From Rhyzopertha dominica (lineage: Eukaryota; Arthropoda; Insecta; Coleoptera; Bostrichidae): a DNA stretch of 64,000 nt. The position numbers and the translations under genes were made by a program. The stretch's first letter is position 1. Every line of letters starts with the position of its first letter. Below, piece after piece: positions 22,216 to 32,508 of this stretch. Below the pieces are notes generated by a model. It did no database searches. It saw only the letters and a list, made by a program, of their open reading frames with translations, and was not told the origin of the DNA. The stretch covers positions 39,426,942-39,490,941 of the forward strand of contig QCXZ01000001.1 in assembly GCA_025024175.1 (NCBI GenBank). Reading direction: 5' to 3'.

Positions 22216-22669
22216 GGCCGGTCTTGGGGGGCGAAAGCTGGCTCACTATTACTACTATGCCCCACATGAGATCATTACAGCAAAGCTTAATGGAAATGGT
22301 TCCCCCTACATCAAAGAAGTTATTAACCACCGGAAAATCAAGATGCTGGTCGACACCGGAGCTTCGAGAACCATTGTTCGATCAGGTATTATAGCCGAAT
22401 GGGGAGTCAGACCACCGAAGAGGAGATGGGTGTTAACAACAGCTATCGGTAAGAAAAACCATATCAAGGGAGAGTCCATTGCAGAAATTCGACTGGGAGA
22501 CGTGTGCTTGCGCCATGAGGTACTAATTGCAGACATTTGTGACAATGCGATTCTCGGCATGGACTTCCTTGAGACTCACAATATTAGGTTAGATCTTGGT
22601 AATGGAACGTTATGTATTGGTGACCAAGAATTTGTTATGTCAGTTAGCACGGACAAGGACGATCTATAA
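22178..22669 (+). CDS. gypsy retropepsin-like protease region
   Basis: The motif MLVDTGASRTIVRSGII near residue 55 is a retroviral-type aspartic protease active site, and AILGMDFLETH near residue 124 is the conserved C-terminal glycine region of the fold. The frame overlaps the end of gag by 38 bases and the reverse transcriptase frame at 22596. The protease would cut the polyprotein in the particle. Confidence 0.85.
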   Translation: MTADVTEVGKLDRAGLGGRKLAHYYYYAPHEIITAKLNGNGSPYIKEVINHRKIKMLVDTGASRTIVRSGIIAEWGVRPPKRRWVLTTAIGKKNHIKGESIAEIRLGDVCLRHEVLIADICDNAILGMDFLETHNIRLDLGNGTLCIGDQEFVMSVSTDKDDL

Positions 22670-23597
22670 AGTCTTCATTGCAGAAGATCGGCTGCTACCG
22701 GCGTATGCAGAAACCGTGGTCCCGGTGAATATAACAAGTGAGATTGATGTTCAGGCTGTCGGGATAGTAGAGCCAAGCAACCAATTTTTAATCGAAAAGG
22801 GACTCCTAGTAGGGCGAACGCTGCTGAGGACTGGAGAGAATAGAGTTCCAGTGCGAATAGCAAATCTGAAAGGCTTCGAGCAGAAGATTTCGAAAGGGAC
22901 GGAGCTGGGAAGATTTGAGGTAGTAACAATAATTCAACGGCGCAACGTTGAAGAAGTTCTTCCGAACAGGTGTACCGATAGGTTGACTCCGGCTCTTTTA
23001 GATTTACTAGACAGGTGCAAGCCCCGTTTGGACCAAAACCAAATCCTAAAAGCAGAAGAGCTGCTGAGGGAATTTGGACGAGTTTTTGCTTCCTCTGAAA
23101 TGGACTTTGGACGAACAGATAGGACACACCACCGAATAGACACTGGATCGGCCCGACCCATCAAGCAAACACCCCGTCGGGTTCCTTGGGCTAAACAGGA
23201 AGAGGTAGATACCTTGATGTATGACATGTACGAGAAAAACGTGATAGACCCATCACAGAGCCCGTGGGCGTCCTCGATTGTGCTAGTCAAGAAGAAAGAT
23301 GGATCTACCCGATTCTGTGTCGACTACAGGAAACTCAATGAAGTTACACAGAAGGACAGCTACCCCCTACCGAGGATAGATGATACTTTGGACAGTTTGA
23401 GCGGTGCCAAATGGTTCAGTACATTAGACCTGAAGAGTGGTTACTGGCAGGTGATGCTGCACCCGGACGACAAGGAGAAAACTGCATTCACCACAGGTCA
23501 GGGGTTGTGGCACTTTAACGTCATGCCCTTTGGATTGTGCAACGCACCGGCAACCTTTGAAAGGCTCATGGATGCAGTACTGCAGGGCTTAAGCTAG
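22596..23597 (+). pseudogene. gypsy reverse transcriptase, first part
   Basis: A 333-residue frame with PWASSIVLVKKKDGSTRFCV, YPLPRIDDTLDSLSGAKWFS, the LDLKSGYWQV palm motif and FGLCNAPATFERLMD. It ends at a TAG at 23595, directly before the YLDD catalytic motif, which continues in the same reading sense from 23610. The interruption alone would inactivate the enzyme. Confidence 0.88.
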
Positions 23598-23609
23598 AAG
23601 GTTTGTCTG

Positions 23610-24059
23610 GTGTACCTGGATGACGTTATTATTCTGGGAAAGTCATTCGACGATCATCTGAAGAACGTGAGAGAGGTATTCCAGAAACTAGCTGCTGCAA
23701 AACTAAAGCTGAGCACGAAGAAGTGTAATTTGTTCTGTAAGGAAGTAAAGTACCTAGGCCATATCATTAGCGAGGAAGGCGTGACAACTGACCCAGAGAA
23801 GACGTCGGCTGTACGCGATTGGCCCACACCGAGAGACCAACAGCAGCTGAGGAGTTTCTTGGGGCTTTGCTCGTACTACAGGCGATTTATTAGAGGATTT
23901 GCAGACATAGCCAGACCGCTACTTAAGCTAACGGAAGGTGGCCAGGAATTTGAATGGGACGATTGTCAACGGACGTTTGAAGTCTTGAAGAAGGCCTTGA
24001 TTTCGGCACCAATACTGACATACCCACGTTTTCATGAGCCGTTCGTGGTGGACCACTGA
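23610..24059 (+). pseudogene. gypsy reverse transcriptase, catalytic YLDD and connection
   Basis: The frame starts with YLDDVIILG, the catalytic Asp pair, then LSTKKCNLFCKEVKYLGHII, SFLGLCSYYRRFI and the start of the RNase H connection (APILTYPRFHEPFVVDH). A frame break at about 24057 separates it from RNase H. Confidence 0.88.
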
Positions 24060-24488
24060 CGCAAGTAACGAAGGACTTGGAGGTGTGTTATCCCAGATCC
24101 AAGACGGTAAGGAGGAGGTCGTGGCATACTTCAGTAAAACACTGTCTAAACCAGAAAGGAACTACTGTGTCACTCGCCGGGAGCTCTTGGCTGTAGTAAA
24201 GACGCTGGAACATTTCCACAAGTATTTGTATGGTCGAAAGTTTTTGACCATGCTTCCTTAAAGTGGTTACTGCAGTTTAAGAACCCGGAAGGTCAGATTG
24301 CGCGATGGCTTCAGCGGCTACAGGAGTACCCATTCACCATAGAGCATCGTGCTGGACAGCAGCATAGAAATGCCAACGCGTTATCGCGAAGACCCTGTGC
24401 GGATGATAACTGTAAACACTGCGCGCGGGCGGACACGAAGGAGGGTTTAGAAGTGGTGCCATGCCATAGAATCACACCACAACCCGAA
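24034..24488 (+). pseudogene. gypsy RNase H region
   Basis: WTTDASNEGLGGVLSQ is the first catalytic motif of the RNase H domain, followed by VAYFSKTLSKPERNYCVTRR and ELLAVVKTLEHFHKYLYG. The frame stops at 24261 after a shift (KFLTMLP); the protein sense resumes with KWLLQFKNPEGQIARWLQRL and ALSRRPC up to about 24405. The segment then passes into the integrase N-terminus, with further breaks and one N. Confidence 0.82.
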
Positions 24489-25276
24489 TGAAGGTAGCAA
24501 GCTGACCGGNTAGCTGAAGTTCAGAGAAAAGATGATCATTTAGAACCCATCGTGCGTTGGAAAGAGTCTGGAGTAATTCGTCCACCATGGGCTGATGTGA
24601 GTGCACTCAGCACGGAAACGAAGTGCTACTGGGCTCAATGGGATTCTTTGGAAATCCATGATGGTGTTCTTCAACGCGTCCTGATAGTACGAGGAGAAGA
24701 TTGCAGACTGTGTTACCAAATAATCGTCGATAGGAAGTCCTGAGAGAAACGCATAGTGGCGTAGGTGGATGACATTTTGGGGTTGCCAAGACATTAGAGA
24801 AAGTGAAAGAACGTTCCTACTGGGTAGGCTGCAAGGGGGATGTGGAAAATTGGTACAGATGTGAGGTATGTGCTGCAAGCAAGGGTCCAAAGATGAGAAG
24901 TCGAGGAAAGATGCGGCAGTACAATACGGGTGCTCCGTTCGAGCGAATAGCAATGGATGTGGCAGGACTGTTTCCAGTGAATGAAGCAGGCAACCGTTAT
25001 ATCCTGGTTGTCATGGACTATTTTAGTAAATGGCCCGAGGTGTACTCCATACCCAATCAGGAGGCGATGACCGTGGCGGATACATTGGTTAACAATTGGG
25101 TTAGTTGCTATGGGGTACCACTGGAATTACATTCAGATCAGGGTCGAAACTTCGAGTCAGCTGTGTTCCGCGGGATGTGTGAGCTGCTGGGAATAAGAAA
25201 AACCAGAACGACTCCACCCCACCCGCAGCCGGATGGCATGGTTGAAAGATTTAACGCAACGCTGGAAAAAATCTGA
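24489..25276 (+). pseudogene. gypsy integrase, zinc-binding and catalytic core
   Basis: A short broken N-terminal stretch (24489-24800) leads to a clear frame from 24803 with the CX2C half of the zinc site (RCEVCAASKG) and catalytic core residues in AMDVAGLFP, LHSDQGRNFES and PDGMVERFNATL, the D, D and E of the strand-transfer site. The frame stops at 25274 within LEKI. Confidence 0.85.
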
Positions 25277-25278
25277 GA

Positions 25279-25801
25279 ATGTACGTAAACGAACACCAGA
25301 CCGACTGGGATCGCCACATCCCTCTATTTCTGTTGGCATATCGTACCGCTATTCATGAGACAACTGGAAGAACTCCAGCCAGCATTTTGTTTGGTAGGGA
25401 GTTGAGACTACCAGTGGACCTCACTTCTGGGCGTCTAGATGACCAACCCCTGTCTACTGACGAGTACGTACGCCAGTTACAAGAACGTTTGCAAGCCATC
25501 CATCCATGCCGCGGTAAGGTCGAAGATCATGTTTGAAAGTGACCGGATGAAAGCGTGCTACGATAAGAGTGCGAGGGGTGACGGTTATCGGGAAGGAGAT
25601 CGGGTATGGTTCTACAACCCTGTTAGGAGGAAAGGGCGAAATCCAAAATTGCAACAGTCCTAGGAAGGACCGTACAAGATTGTGACCAGGATTAACGACG
25701 TTGTTTATCGCATTCACAAGAGTGAGCGAACCAAAAAGAAAAAAGTGCACATCGATCGTTTAGCCCCGTACAGAGGTAACCTAACTGTTCGGGACGAACT
25801 A
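25279..25801 (+). pseudogene. gypsy integrase C-terminal region
   Basis: Continues with WDRHIPLFLLAYRTAIHETT and PASILFGRELRLPVDL, the standard sequence after the integrase core, then a frameshift near 25530 and a C-terminal tail with RVWFYNPVRRKGRNPKLQ, an in-frame stop at about 25661, and KKVHIDRLAPYRG, the last conserved element of gypsy integrases. No envelope gene follows; the 3' LTR begins at once. Confidence 0.82.
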
Positions 25802-25986
25802 ACGGAACAGAAATCAGTATACTGGTTATTGGAAGGATAAGAAGCGAGAAAGAAAAAGAACGGTCAGAGCGTAGAACAATAATTGTCGACATTGTATAGC
25901 CAGATTGTAAAAGCTTTAAGTATTATAAAGTAAGTGTTGTAGAAGGAATAAATAAATAAATTTGTGAATTTGGCAAGTCTGTGACA
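25802..25986 (+). repeat. 3' LTR of the gypsy element
   Basis: Nearly identical to 16582-16766; the visible differences are TGTGTAGC versus TGTATAGC and TTTGGAAAATC versus TTTGGCAAGTC, plus small changes at the left edge. It ends TGTGACA and S3 satellite resumes at once. Confidence 0.8.
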
Positions 25987-28900
25987 GTATTTTCTTGACT
26001 CGTAATACCAGCATTGTAGCCAGCAAGCTTAACAGGCGTGTCGCTTGAGATCGAACAAAATGGCCCCTTATAGTATTATATTGAGCAAAAGCGTTATTAG
26101 AAAGTAGACGTATTTTCTTGACTCAATACCAGCACTACCCAGCAAGCTTAACAGGTTGTGTTTCTTTAAATCGAACAAAATGGTCAATAATACTATTATA
26201 TTGAGCAAAAGCGTTACTAGAAGGTAGACGTATCTTCCTGACTTATGTAATAGCAGCATTGTATCCAGCAAGCTTAACAGATTGTGCCGCTTCAAATCGA
26301 ACAAGATGGTTCCTTATACTATCATATCGAGCAAATGCGTTATTAGAAGCTAGACGTACCTTCCTGTCTCATATAATACCAGCATTGTACCCAGCAAGCT
26401 TAACAGGTTTTGTCGCTTTAAATCAAACAAAATGGTCCCTTATACTATAATATTGAGCAAAAGCGTTATTAGAAGCTAGACGTATCTTCCTATGTCATAT
26501 AATACCAGCATTGTACCTAGCAGGCATAACTAATTGAGTCGCTTTAAATCAAATAATATAGCCCCTTATACTATTATATCGAGCAAAGGCGTTATTAAAA
26601 GCTAGACATATCTTCCTGACTCATAATACCAGCATTGTACCCAGCAAGCTTAACAGGTTGTGTCGGTATAAACCGAACAAAATGGTCCCTTATAGTATTA
26701 TATCGAGCAAGTGTTATTAGGAGCAAGGCGTATTTTCCTGACTCGTATAATACCAGCATTGTGCCCAGCAAGCATAACAGTTTGCATCGCCTTAAATCAA
26801 ACAATATAACCTCTTATACTATTACATCGAGCAAAGGCGTTATTAGAAGGTAGACGTGTCTTCCTGCTGTCTCATAAAATACCAGCATTGTATTAAGCAA
26901 GCATAACAGATTGTGTCGCTTTAAATCAAACAATATAGTCCCGTATACTATTATATCGAGCAAATGCGTTATTAGAAGGTAGACTTAGCTTCCTGATTCA
27001 TATAATACCAGCATTGTATCTAGCAAGCTTAACAGATTGTGTCGCTTTAAATCAAACAATACAGTCCCTTATATTATTATATCGAGCAAAAGTGTTATTA
27101 GGAGCAAGGCGTATTTTCCTGACTCGTATAATACCAGCATTGTGCCCAGCAAGCATAACAGTTTGCGTCGCCTTAAATCAAACAATATAGCCTCTTATAC
27201 TATTACATCGAGCAAAGGCGTTATTAGAAGGTAGACGTGCCTTCCTGCTGTCTCATAAAATACCAGCATTGTATTAAGCAAGCATAACAGATTGTGTCGC
27301 TTTAAATCAAACAATATAGTCCCGCATACTATTATATCGAGCAAATGCGTTATTAGAAGGTAGACTTAGCTTCCTGATTCATATAATACCAGCATTGTAT
27401 CTAGCAAGCTTAACAGATTGTGTCGCTTTAAATCAAACAATACAGTCCCTTATATTATTATATCGAGCAAAAGTGTTATTAGGAGCAAGGCGTATTTTCC
27501 TGATTCGTATAATACCAGCATTGTACCCAGCAAGCATAACAAATTGTGTAGTTTTAAATCAAACAATATAGTCCCTAATAGTATTATATCGAGCAAAAGC
27601 GTTATTAGAGAGTAGACGTGTCTTCCTGTCTCATACAATACCAGCATTGTACCCAGCAAGCATAACAGATTGTGTGGCTTTAAATCGAACAAAATGGTCT
27701 CTTGTACTATATTACATCTAGCAAAAGCGTTGATAAAAGCTAGACGAATCCTCCTGACTCATATAATATCAGCATTGTACCTAGCAGACAAAACTGATTG
27801 TGTCGCTTTAAATGAAACAATATAGTCGTTATTAGAAGCTAGACGTATTTACCTGACTCATATAATACCAGCATTGTACCTAGCAGGCATAACTAATTGA
27901 GTCGCTTTAAATCAAATAATATAGCCCCTTATACTATTATATCGAGCAAAGGCGTTATTAAAAGCTAGACATATCTTCCTGACTCATATAATACCAGCAT
28001 TGTACCCAGCAAGCTTAACAGGTTGTGTCGCTATAAACCGAACAAAATGGTCCCTTATAGTATTATATCGAGCAAGTGTTATTAGGAGCAAGGCGTATTT
28101 TCCTGACTTGTATAATACCAGCATTGTGCCCAGCAAGCATAACAGTTTGCGTCGCCTTAAATCAAACAATATAGCCTCTTATACTATTACATCGAGCAAA
28201 GGCGTTATTAGAAGGTAGAAGTGTCTTCCTGCTGTCTCATAAAATACCAGCATTGTATTAAGNAAGCATAACAGATTGTGTCGCTTNAAATCAAANAATA
28301 TAGTCCCGTATACTATTATATCGAGCAAATGCGTTATTAGAAGGTAGACTTAGCTTCCTGATTCATATAATACCAGCATTGTATCTAGCAAGCTTAACAG
28401 ATTGTGTCGCTTTAAATCAAACAATACAGTCCCTTATATTATTATATCGAGCAAAAGTGTTATTAGGAGCAAGGCGTATTTTCCTGACTCGTATAATACC
28501 AGCATTGTACCCAGCAAGCATAACAAATTGTGTAGTTTTAAATCAAACAATATAGTCCCTAATAGTATTATATCGAGCAAAAGCGTTATTAGAGAGTAGA
28601 CGTGTCTTCCTGTCTCATACAATACCAGCATTGTACCCAGCAAGCATAACAGATTGTGTCGCTTTAAATCGAACAAAATGGTCTCTTGTACTATATTACA
28701 TCTAGCAAAAGCGTTGATAAAAGCTAGACGAATCCTCCTGACTCATATAATATCAGCATTGTACCTAGCAGACAAAACTGATTGTGTCGCTTTAAATGAA
28801 ACAATATAGTCGTTATTAGAAGCTAGACGTATTTACCTGACTCATATAATACCAGCATTGTAACAAGCAAGCTTAACAGGTTGTGTCGCTTTAAATTGAA

Positions 28901-31193
28901 CAAAATGGTCCCTTATAGTATTATATTGAGCAAATGCGTTATTAGAAGGTAGACTTAGCTTCCTGACTCATATAATACCAGCATTGTACCCAGCAAGCAT
29001 AACAGATTGTTCTTTAAATCGAACAAAATGGCCCCTTATAGTATTATATTGAGCAACAGCGTTATTAGAAGCTAGACGTGCCTTCCTGACTCATATAATA
29101 CAGCATTGTACCCAGCAAGCATAACATTTTGTTACTTTAAAACGAACAAGATGTTTCCTTATTCTATTATATTGAGCAAAAGCGTGATTAGAAGGTAGAC
29201 GTATCTTCCTGACTTATATAATACCCACATTGTACCCAGCAAGCTTAACAGGTTGTGTCGCTTTAAATCGAACAAAATGATCCCTTATACCATTATATTG
29301 AGCAAAAGCGTTATTAGATGCTAGACATATCTTCCTGACTCATATGATACCACCATTGTACCCAGCAAGCATAATAGACTGTGTCGCTTTAAATCAAACA
29401 ATATAGTCCCTAATACTATTATATTGAACAAAAGCGTTATTAGAAGGTAGAAGTGTCTTCCTGACTCATACAATACCAGCATTGTACCCAGCAAGCTTAA
29501 CAGGTTGTGTCGCTTTAAATCGAACAAAATGGCCCCTTATAGTATTATATTGAGCAAAAGCGTTATTAGAAGCTAGACGTATCTTCCCGACTCACATAAT
29601 ACCCGCATTGTACCCAGCAAGCATAGATCGTGTCGCTTTAAATCAAACAATATAGTCCCTTATACTATTATATCGAACAAAAGCGTTATTAAAAGTTAGA
29701 CGTATCTACATCACTCATTTAATACCAGCACTGTACCCAGCAAGCTTAGCAGGTTGTGTCGGTTTAAATCGAATAAAATGGTCCCTTTTACTGTTAAATC
29801 GAGCAAAAGCGTTATTAGAAGCTAGTCTTGTCTACCTGTTTCATATAATTCTAGCATTGTATCCAGCAAGCTTAACAGGTTGTGTCGCTTTAAATCAAAC
29901 AAAATGGTCCCTTATACTATTATATCGAGCAAAAGCGTTGTTAGAAGCTAGACGAATCTTCCTGACTCATATAATACCAGCGTTATACCTAGCAGGCATA
30001 ACTGATTGAGTCGCTTTAAATCAAATAATATAGTCCCTTATACTATTATATCGAGCAAAGGCGTTATTAAAAGCTAGACGTACCTTCCTGACTCATATAA
30101 TACCAGCATTGTACCCAGCAAGCTTAAGAGGTTGTGTCGCTATAGATCGAACAAAATGGTCCCCTATAGTATTATATTGATCAAGAGCATTATTAGAAGG
30201 TAGACGTGTCTTCCTGACTCATACAATACCAACATTGTACCCAGCAAGCGTAACATATTGCGTCGCTTTAAATCAAACAATTTAGTCCCTTATACTATTA
30301 TATCGAGCAAAAGCGTTATTAGAAGCTAGACGTGTCTTCCTGCTTATATTAAGCAAGCATAACAGATTATGTCGCTTTAAATCAAACAATATAGTCCCTT
30401 ATACTATATCGAGCAAAAGCGTTATTAATAGTTAGACGAATCTTCCTGACTCATATAATACCAGCGTTATAGCTAGCAGGCATAACTGATTGAGTCGCTT
30501 TAAATCAAATAATATTGCCCCTTATACTATTATATCGATCAAAGGCGTTATTAAAAGCTTGACGTTTCTTCCTGACTCATATAATACCAGCTTTTGTACC
30601 CAGCAAGCATAACAGTTTGAGTCGCTTTAAATCAAACAATATAGTCCCTTATACTATTATGTCCAGCAAAGGCGTTATTAGGCGGTAGACGTGTCTTCCT
30701 GACTCATACAATGCCAGCATTGTACCCAGCAAGGATAACATATTGCGTCGCTTTAAATCAAACAATTTAGTCCCTTATACTATTATATCGAGCAAAAGCG
30801 TTATTAGAAGCTAGACGTGTCTTCCTGCTATCTCATATAATACCAGCATTATATTAAGCAAGCATAACAGATTGTCGCTTTAAATCAAACAATGTAGTCC
30901 CTTATACTATTATATCGAGCAAAAGCGTTATTAAAAGTTAGACGTATCTACATGACTCGTACAGTACCAGCATTGTACCCAGCAAGCATAACAGATAGTG
31001 TCGCTTTAAATCAAACAATCTAGTCCCTAATACTATTATATCGAGCAAAAGCGGTATTAAAGTTAGACGAATCTACCTGACTGATATAATACCATCATTG
31101 TACCCAGCAAAAGCGTTATTAGAAGCTAGTCGTATCTACCTGACTCATATAATACCAGCATTGTAACCAGCATGCTTAACAGGTTGTGTCGCT
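25987..31193 (-). repeat. satellite S3, left array, about 41 monomers of 126 bp
   Basis: Tandem units with TTGTGTCGCTTTAAATCAAA, TTATACTATTATATCGAGC, AAAGCGTTATTAGAAGC and ATAATACCAGCATTGTACCC. It holds longer-range duplications: the block at 27037 recurs at 27418 (381 bases, three monomers) and the block at 27418 recurs at 28402 (984 bases). It ends sharply inside a monomer at TTGTGTCGCT (31193), where the Penelope-like element starts. The strand is given relative to the S1/S2 motif order, which S3-left runs against. Confidence 0.93.
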
Positions 31194-31239
31194 GAAATGT
31201 TGTTTACCGGGCTGGTTCCCACGTTGGTTATTAGACCTT

Positions 31240-31275
31240 GACGTTTCGACACTCATGTCGGTGTCTTCCTCAGAA
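31240..31275 (-). ncRNA. hammerhead-ribozyme-like core in the Penelope 3' region
   Basis: On the minus strand CTGAGGA is followed by A, a stem GACAC, an 8-base loop CGACATGA, the matching GTGTC and then GAAAC. This is the hammerhead core order CUGANGA, helix II, GAAA. A two-pair helix III (AC with GT around GTCAAG) then reaches the expected cleavage site after GTC at 31234-31236. Hammerhead motifs with a very short helix III are known from Penelope-like elements. Helix I pairing looks weak here, so activity is doubtful. Confidence 0.5.
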
Positions 31276-31384
31276 GTAGCTCTGATACTGAAGTGTCCTA
31301 GTCCACTCGGGCATTTATACTCGTCCGGGTCACTGACGCGTGGGCGCTGTTACGCATGTGACGCGCATGTTACGGTTTTCAGAT

Positions 31385-31546
31385 TCCAGGTTGTTCAATG
31401 CCCCGGTCTCGATTGTAATTGTGCGGGTTCTTCTGGATTTCGATGGCTTCCTTGTAGTCTCGGCCAGAATCTCGCTTCCCTCGACAGCATGTAGGCTTCC
31501 TCGAATTTGATGACGTGGCCAGTCTCCATGTTCTGCTACAGCCGAC
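31385..31546 (-). pseudogene. Penelope GIY-YIG endonuclease C-terminal fragment, inverted copy
   Basis: On the minus strand one reads SAVAEH, METGHVIKFEEAYMLSREA, FWPRL, KEAIEIQKNPHNYN and RGIEQPGI in nearby frames, the same protein as on the plus strand at 32330-32500. Small deletions break it in at least two places. It stops soon after the codons for PGI, and the 3' region with the ribozyme-like core follows. Confidence 0.8.
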
Positions 31547-31550
31547 CAGA

Positions 31551-32093
31551 CAGAAGGTGCTCCGATGGGGTTACCGCTATCTCCGCTGATAGCTAACATT
31601 GGCATCGGCACGGCTTAAACCTAAGTGTTGGTTTAGATACGTGGACGACACTTTTACCGTCTGGCCGCATGGAGAACAGAACATAAAGGAGTTCCTGGAC
31701 CTTCTAAATAGTATCCATAGCGGCATACAATTCACGATGGAAATGGAGACCAATGGCGCCCTACCTTTCCTGGATGTGATGGTGACAAGGAAACAAGACG
31801 GCACGCTAGGACATCGGGTCTATAGGAAGCCAACCCACACGGATCGCTACCTGCATGCAGATTCACACCAGCACCCCGCCCAAAAACAAGGAGTCATCAA
31901 TACGCTGATACAGCGGGCGAAGCTAGTCAGCGAACCAGACAACCTAGAAGAGGAATTAGAACATCTACGCAGAGCACTACAGAGGAACGGATATCCTAAG
32001 GCACAGAATGAGAAGGCTATCATCAACAAGCAACCACGGAGGAAGGAACCAGAGGAGAACATCGCTGCAGCATACCTGCCCTACGTCAATTGA
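31551..32093 (+). pseudogene. Penelope reverse transcriptase, C-terminal part
   Basis: The first bases encode GAPMGLPLSPLIANI, the motif before the catalytic site; a deletion with frameshift follows. From 31599 the frame shows CWFRYVDDTFTVWPHG with the catalytic Asp pair, LPFLDVMVTR and VYRKPTHTDRYLH, all typical of Penelope-like reverse transcriptases. An in-frame TGA at 32091 separates it from the endonuclease, which continues in the same frame (DKIGRMLRRHHI). The N-terminal half of the enzyme is absent. Confidence 0.88.
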
Positions 32094-32114
32094 TGTATAG
32101 ATAAGATCGGACGG

Positions 32115-32508
32115 ATGCTGAGAAGACATCATATAAACACCATCTTCACCACCCCGAGAAAGATAGCTGCCGCCTTCCTGAGATATCGTTCGACGACTGA
32201 GGAGCTACAAACACAAGGTGTGTACAGCATCCCATGCAGCTGTGGGAAGGTTTACATCGGCCAAACCGGAAGGCATATCAGCACGAGAATCAAGGAGCAC
32301 ATGAGGGACACCACAGACCGGCAAGGTGATAGGTCGGCTGTAGCAGAACATCGAATGGAGACTGGCCACGTCATCAAATTCGAGGAAGCACAAATGCTGT
32401 CGAGGGAAGCGGGATTCTGGCCGAGACTGTACAAGGAAGCCATCGAAATCCAGAAGAACCCGCACAATTACAACCGAAACCGGGGCATTGAACTACCTGG
32501 AATCTGGA
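32115..32508 (+). pseudogene. Penelope GIY-YIG endonuclease
   Basis: The Cys-rich GVYSIPCSCGKVYIGQTGR is the GIY-YIG nuclease core with the CxC found in Penelope-like elements; the catalytic Arg region (STRIKEHMRD) and AVAEHRMETGH follow. The endonuclease nicks DNA to prime reverse transcription. The gene is cut after RGIELPGIW by the satellite at 32509 and shares the frame of the upstream reverse transcriptase apart from one stop codon. Confidence 0.88.

Larger units (their letters stand above)
16499..25986 (+). mobile_element. degenerate Ty3/gypsy LTR retrotransposon interrupted by a copia element
   Basis: The order 5' LTR, putative primer site, gag, protease, reverse transcriptase, RNase H, integrase, 3' LTR is all present on the plus strand. 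Gag is split by the nested copia element at 17181-21393. Several stops and frameshifts break the pol frame (near 17148, 23595, 24059, 24261 and 25274), so the element is dead. No envelope gene follows integrase. The 5' LTR seems to extend 83 bases further left than the recognisable 3' LTR. No clear target duplication is seen, although the interrupted S3 satellite resumes correctly on the far side. Confidence 0.88.
31194..32508 (+). mobile_element. Penelope-like element, two fragments head to head
   Basis: Two pieces of one Penelope-like family face in opposite directions. Bases 31194-31546 read on the minus strand and hold the end of the GIY-YIG endonuclease gene plus the 3' region; 31551-32508 read on the plus strand and hold the reverse transcriptase end and the endonuclease. 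The 3' end of each piece meets S3 satellite at the same monomer position (AGCGACAC). Inverted partial copies are common in Penelope-like insertions, but here the flanking satellite also switches orientation. Confidence 0.85.

Noticed and set aside
22675..23290. Long minus-strand frames (118-150 codons) over gypsy pol
   Set aside because: Antisense shadows of the reverse transcriptase region; no domain in them.
25279..25986. Possible envelope gene making the gypsy element an endogenous retrovirus
   Set aside because: The integrase tail runs directly into the 3' LTR; there is no room for an envelope gene.
26068..29527. Several leucine-rich frames of 60-80 codons in S3
   Set aside because: Repetitive translations of a 126-bp satellite; frames end irregularly and lie on both strands.
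31194..32508. Single Penelope insertion with an internal inversion as full explanation
   Set aside because: That would leave the flanking satellite in one orientation, whereas S3 is reversed across the element.
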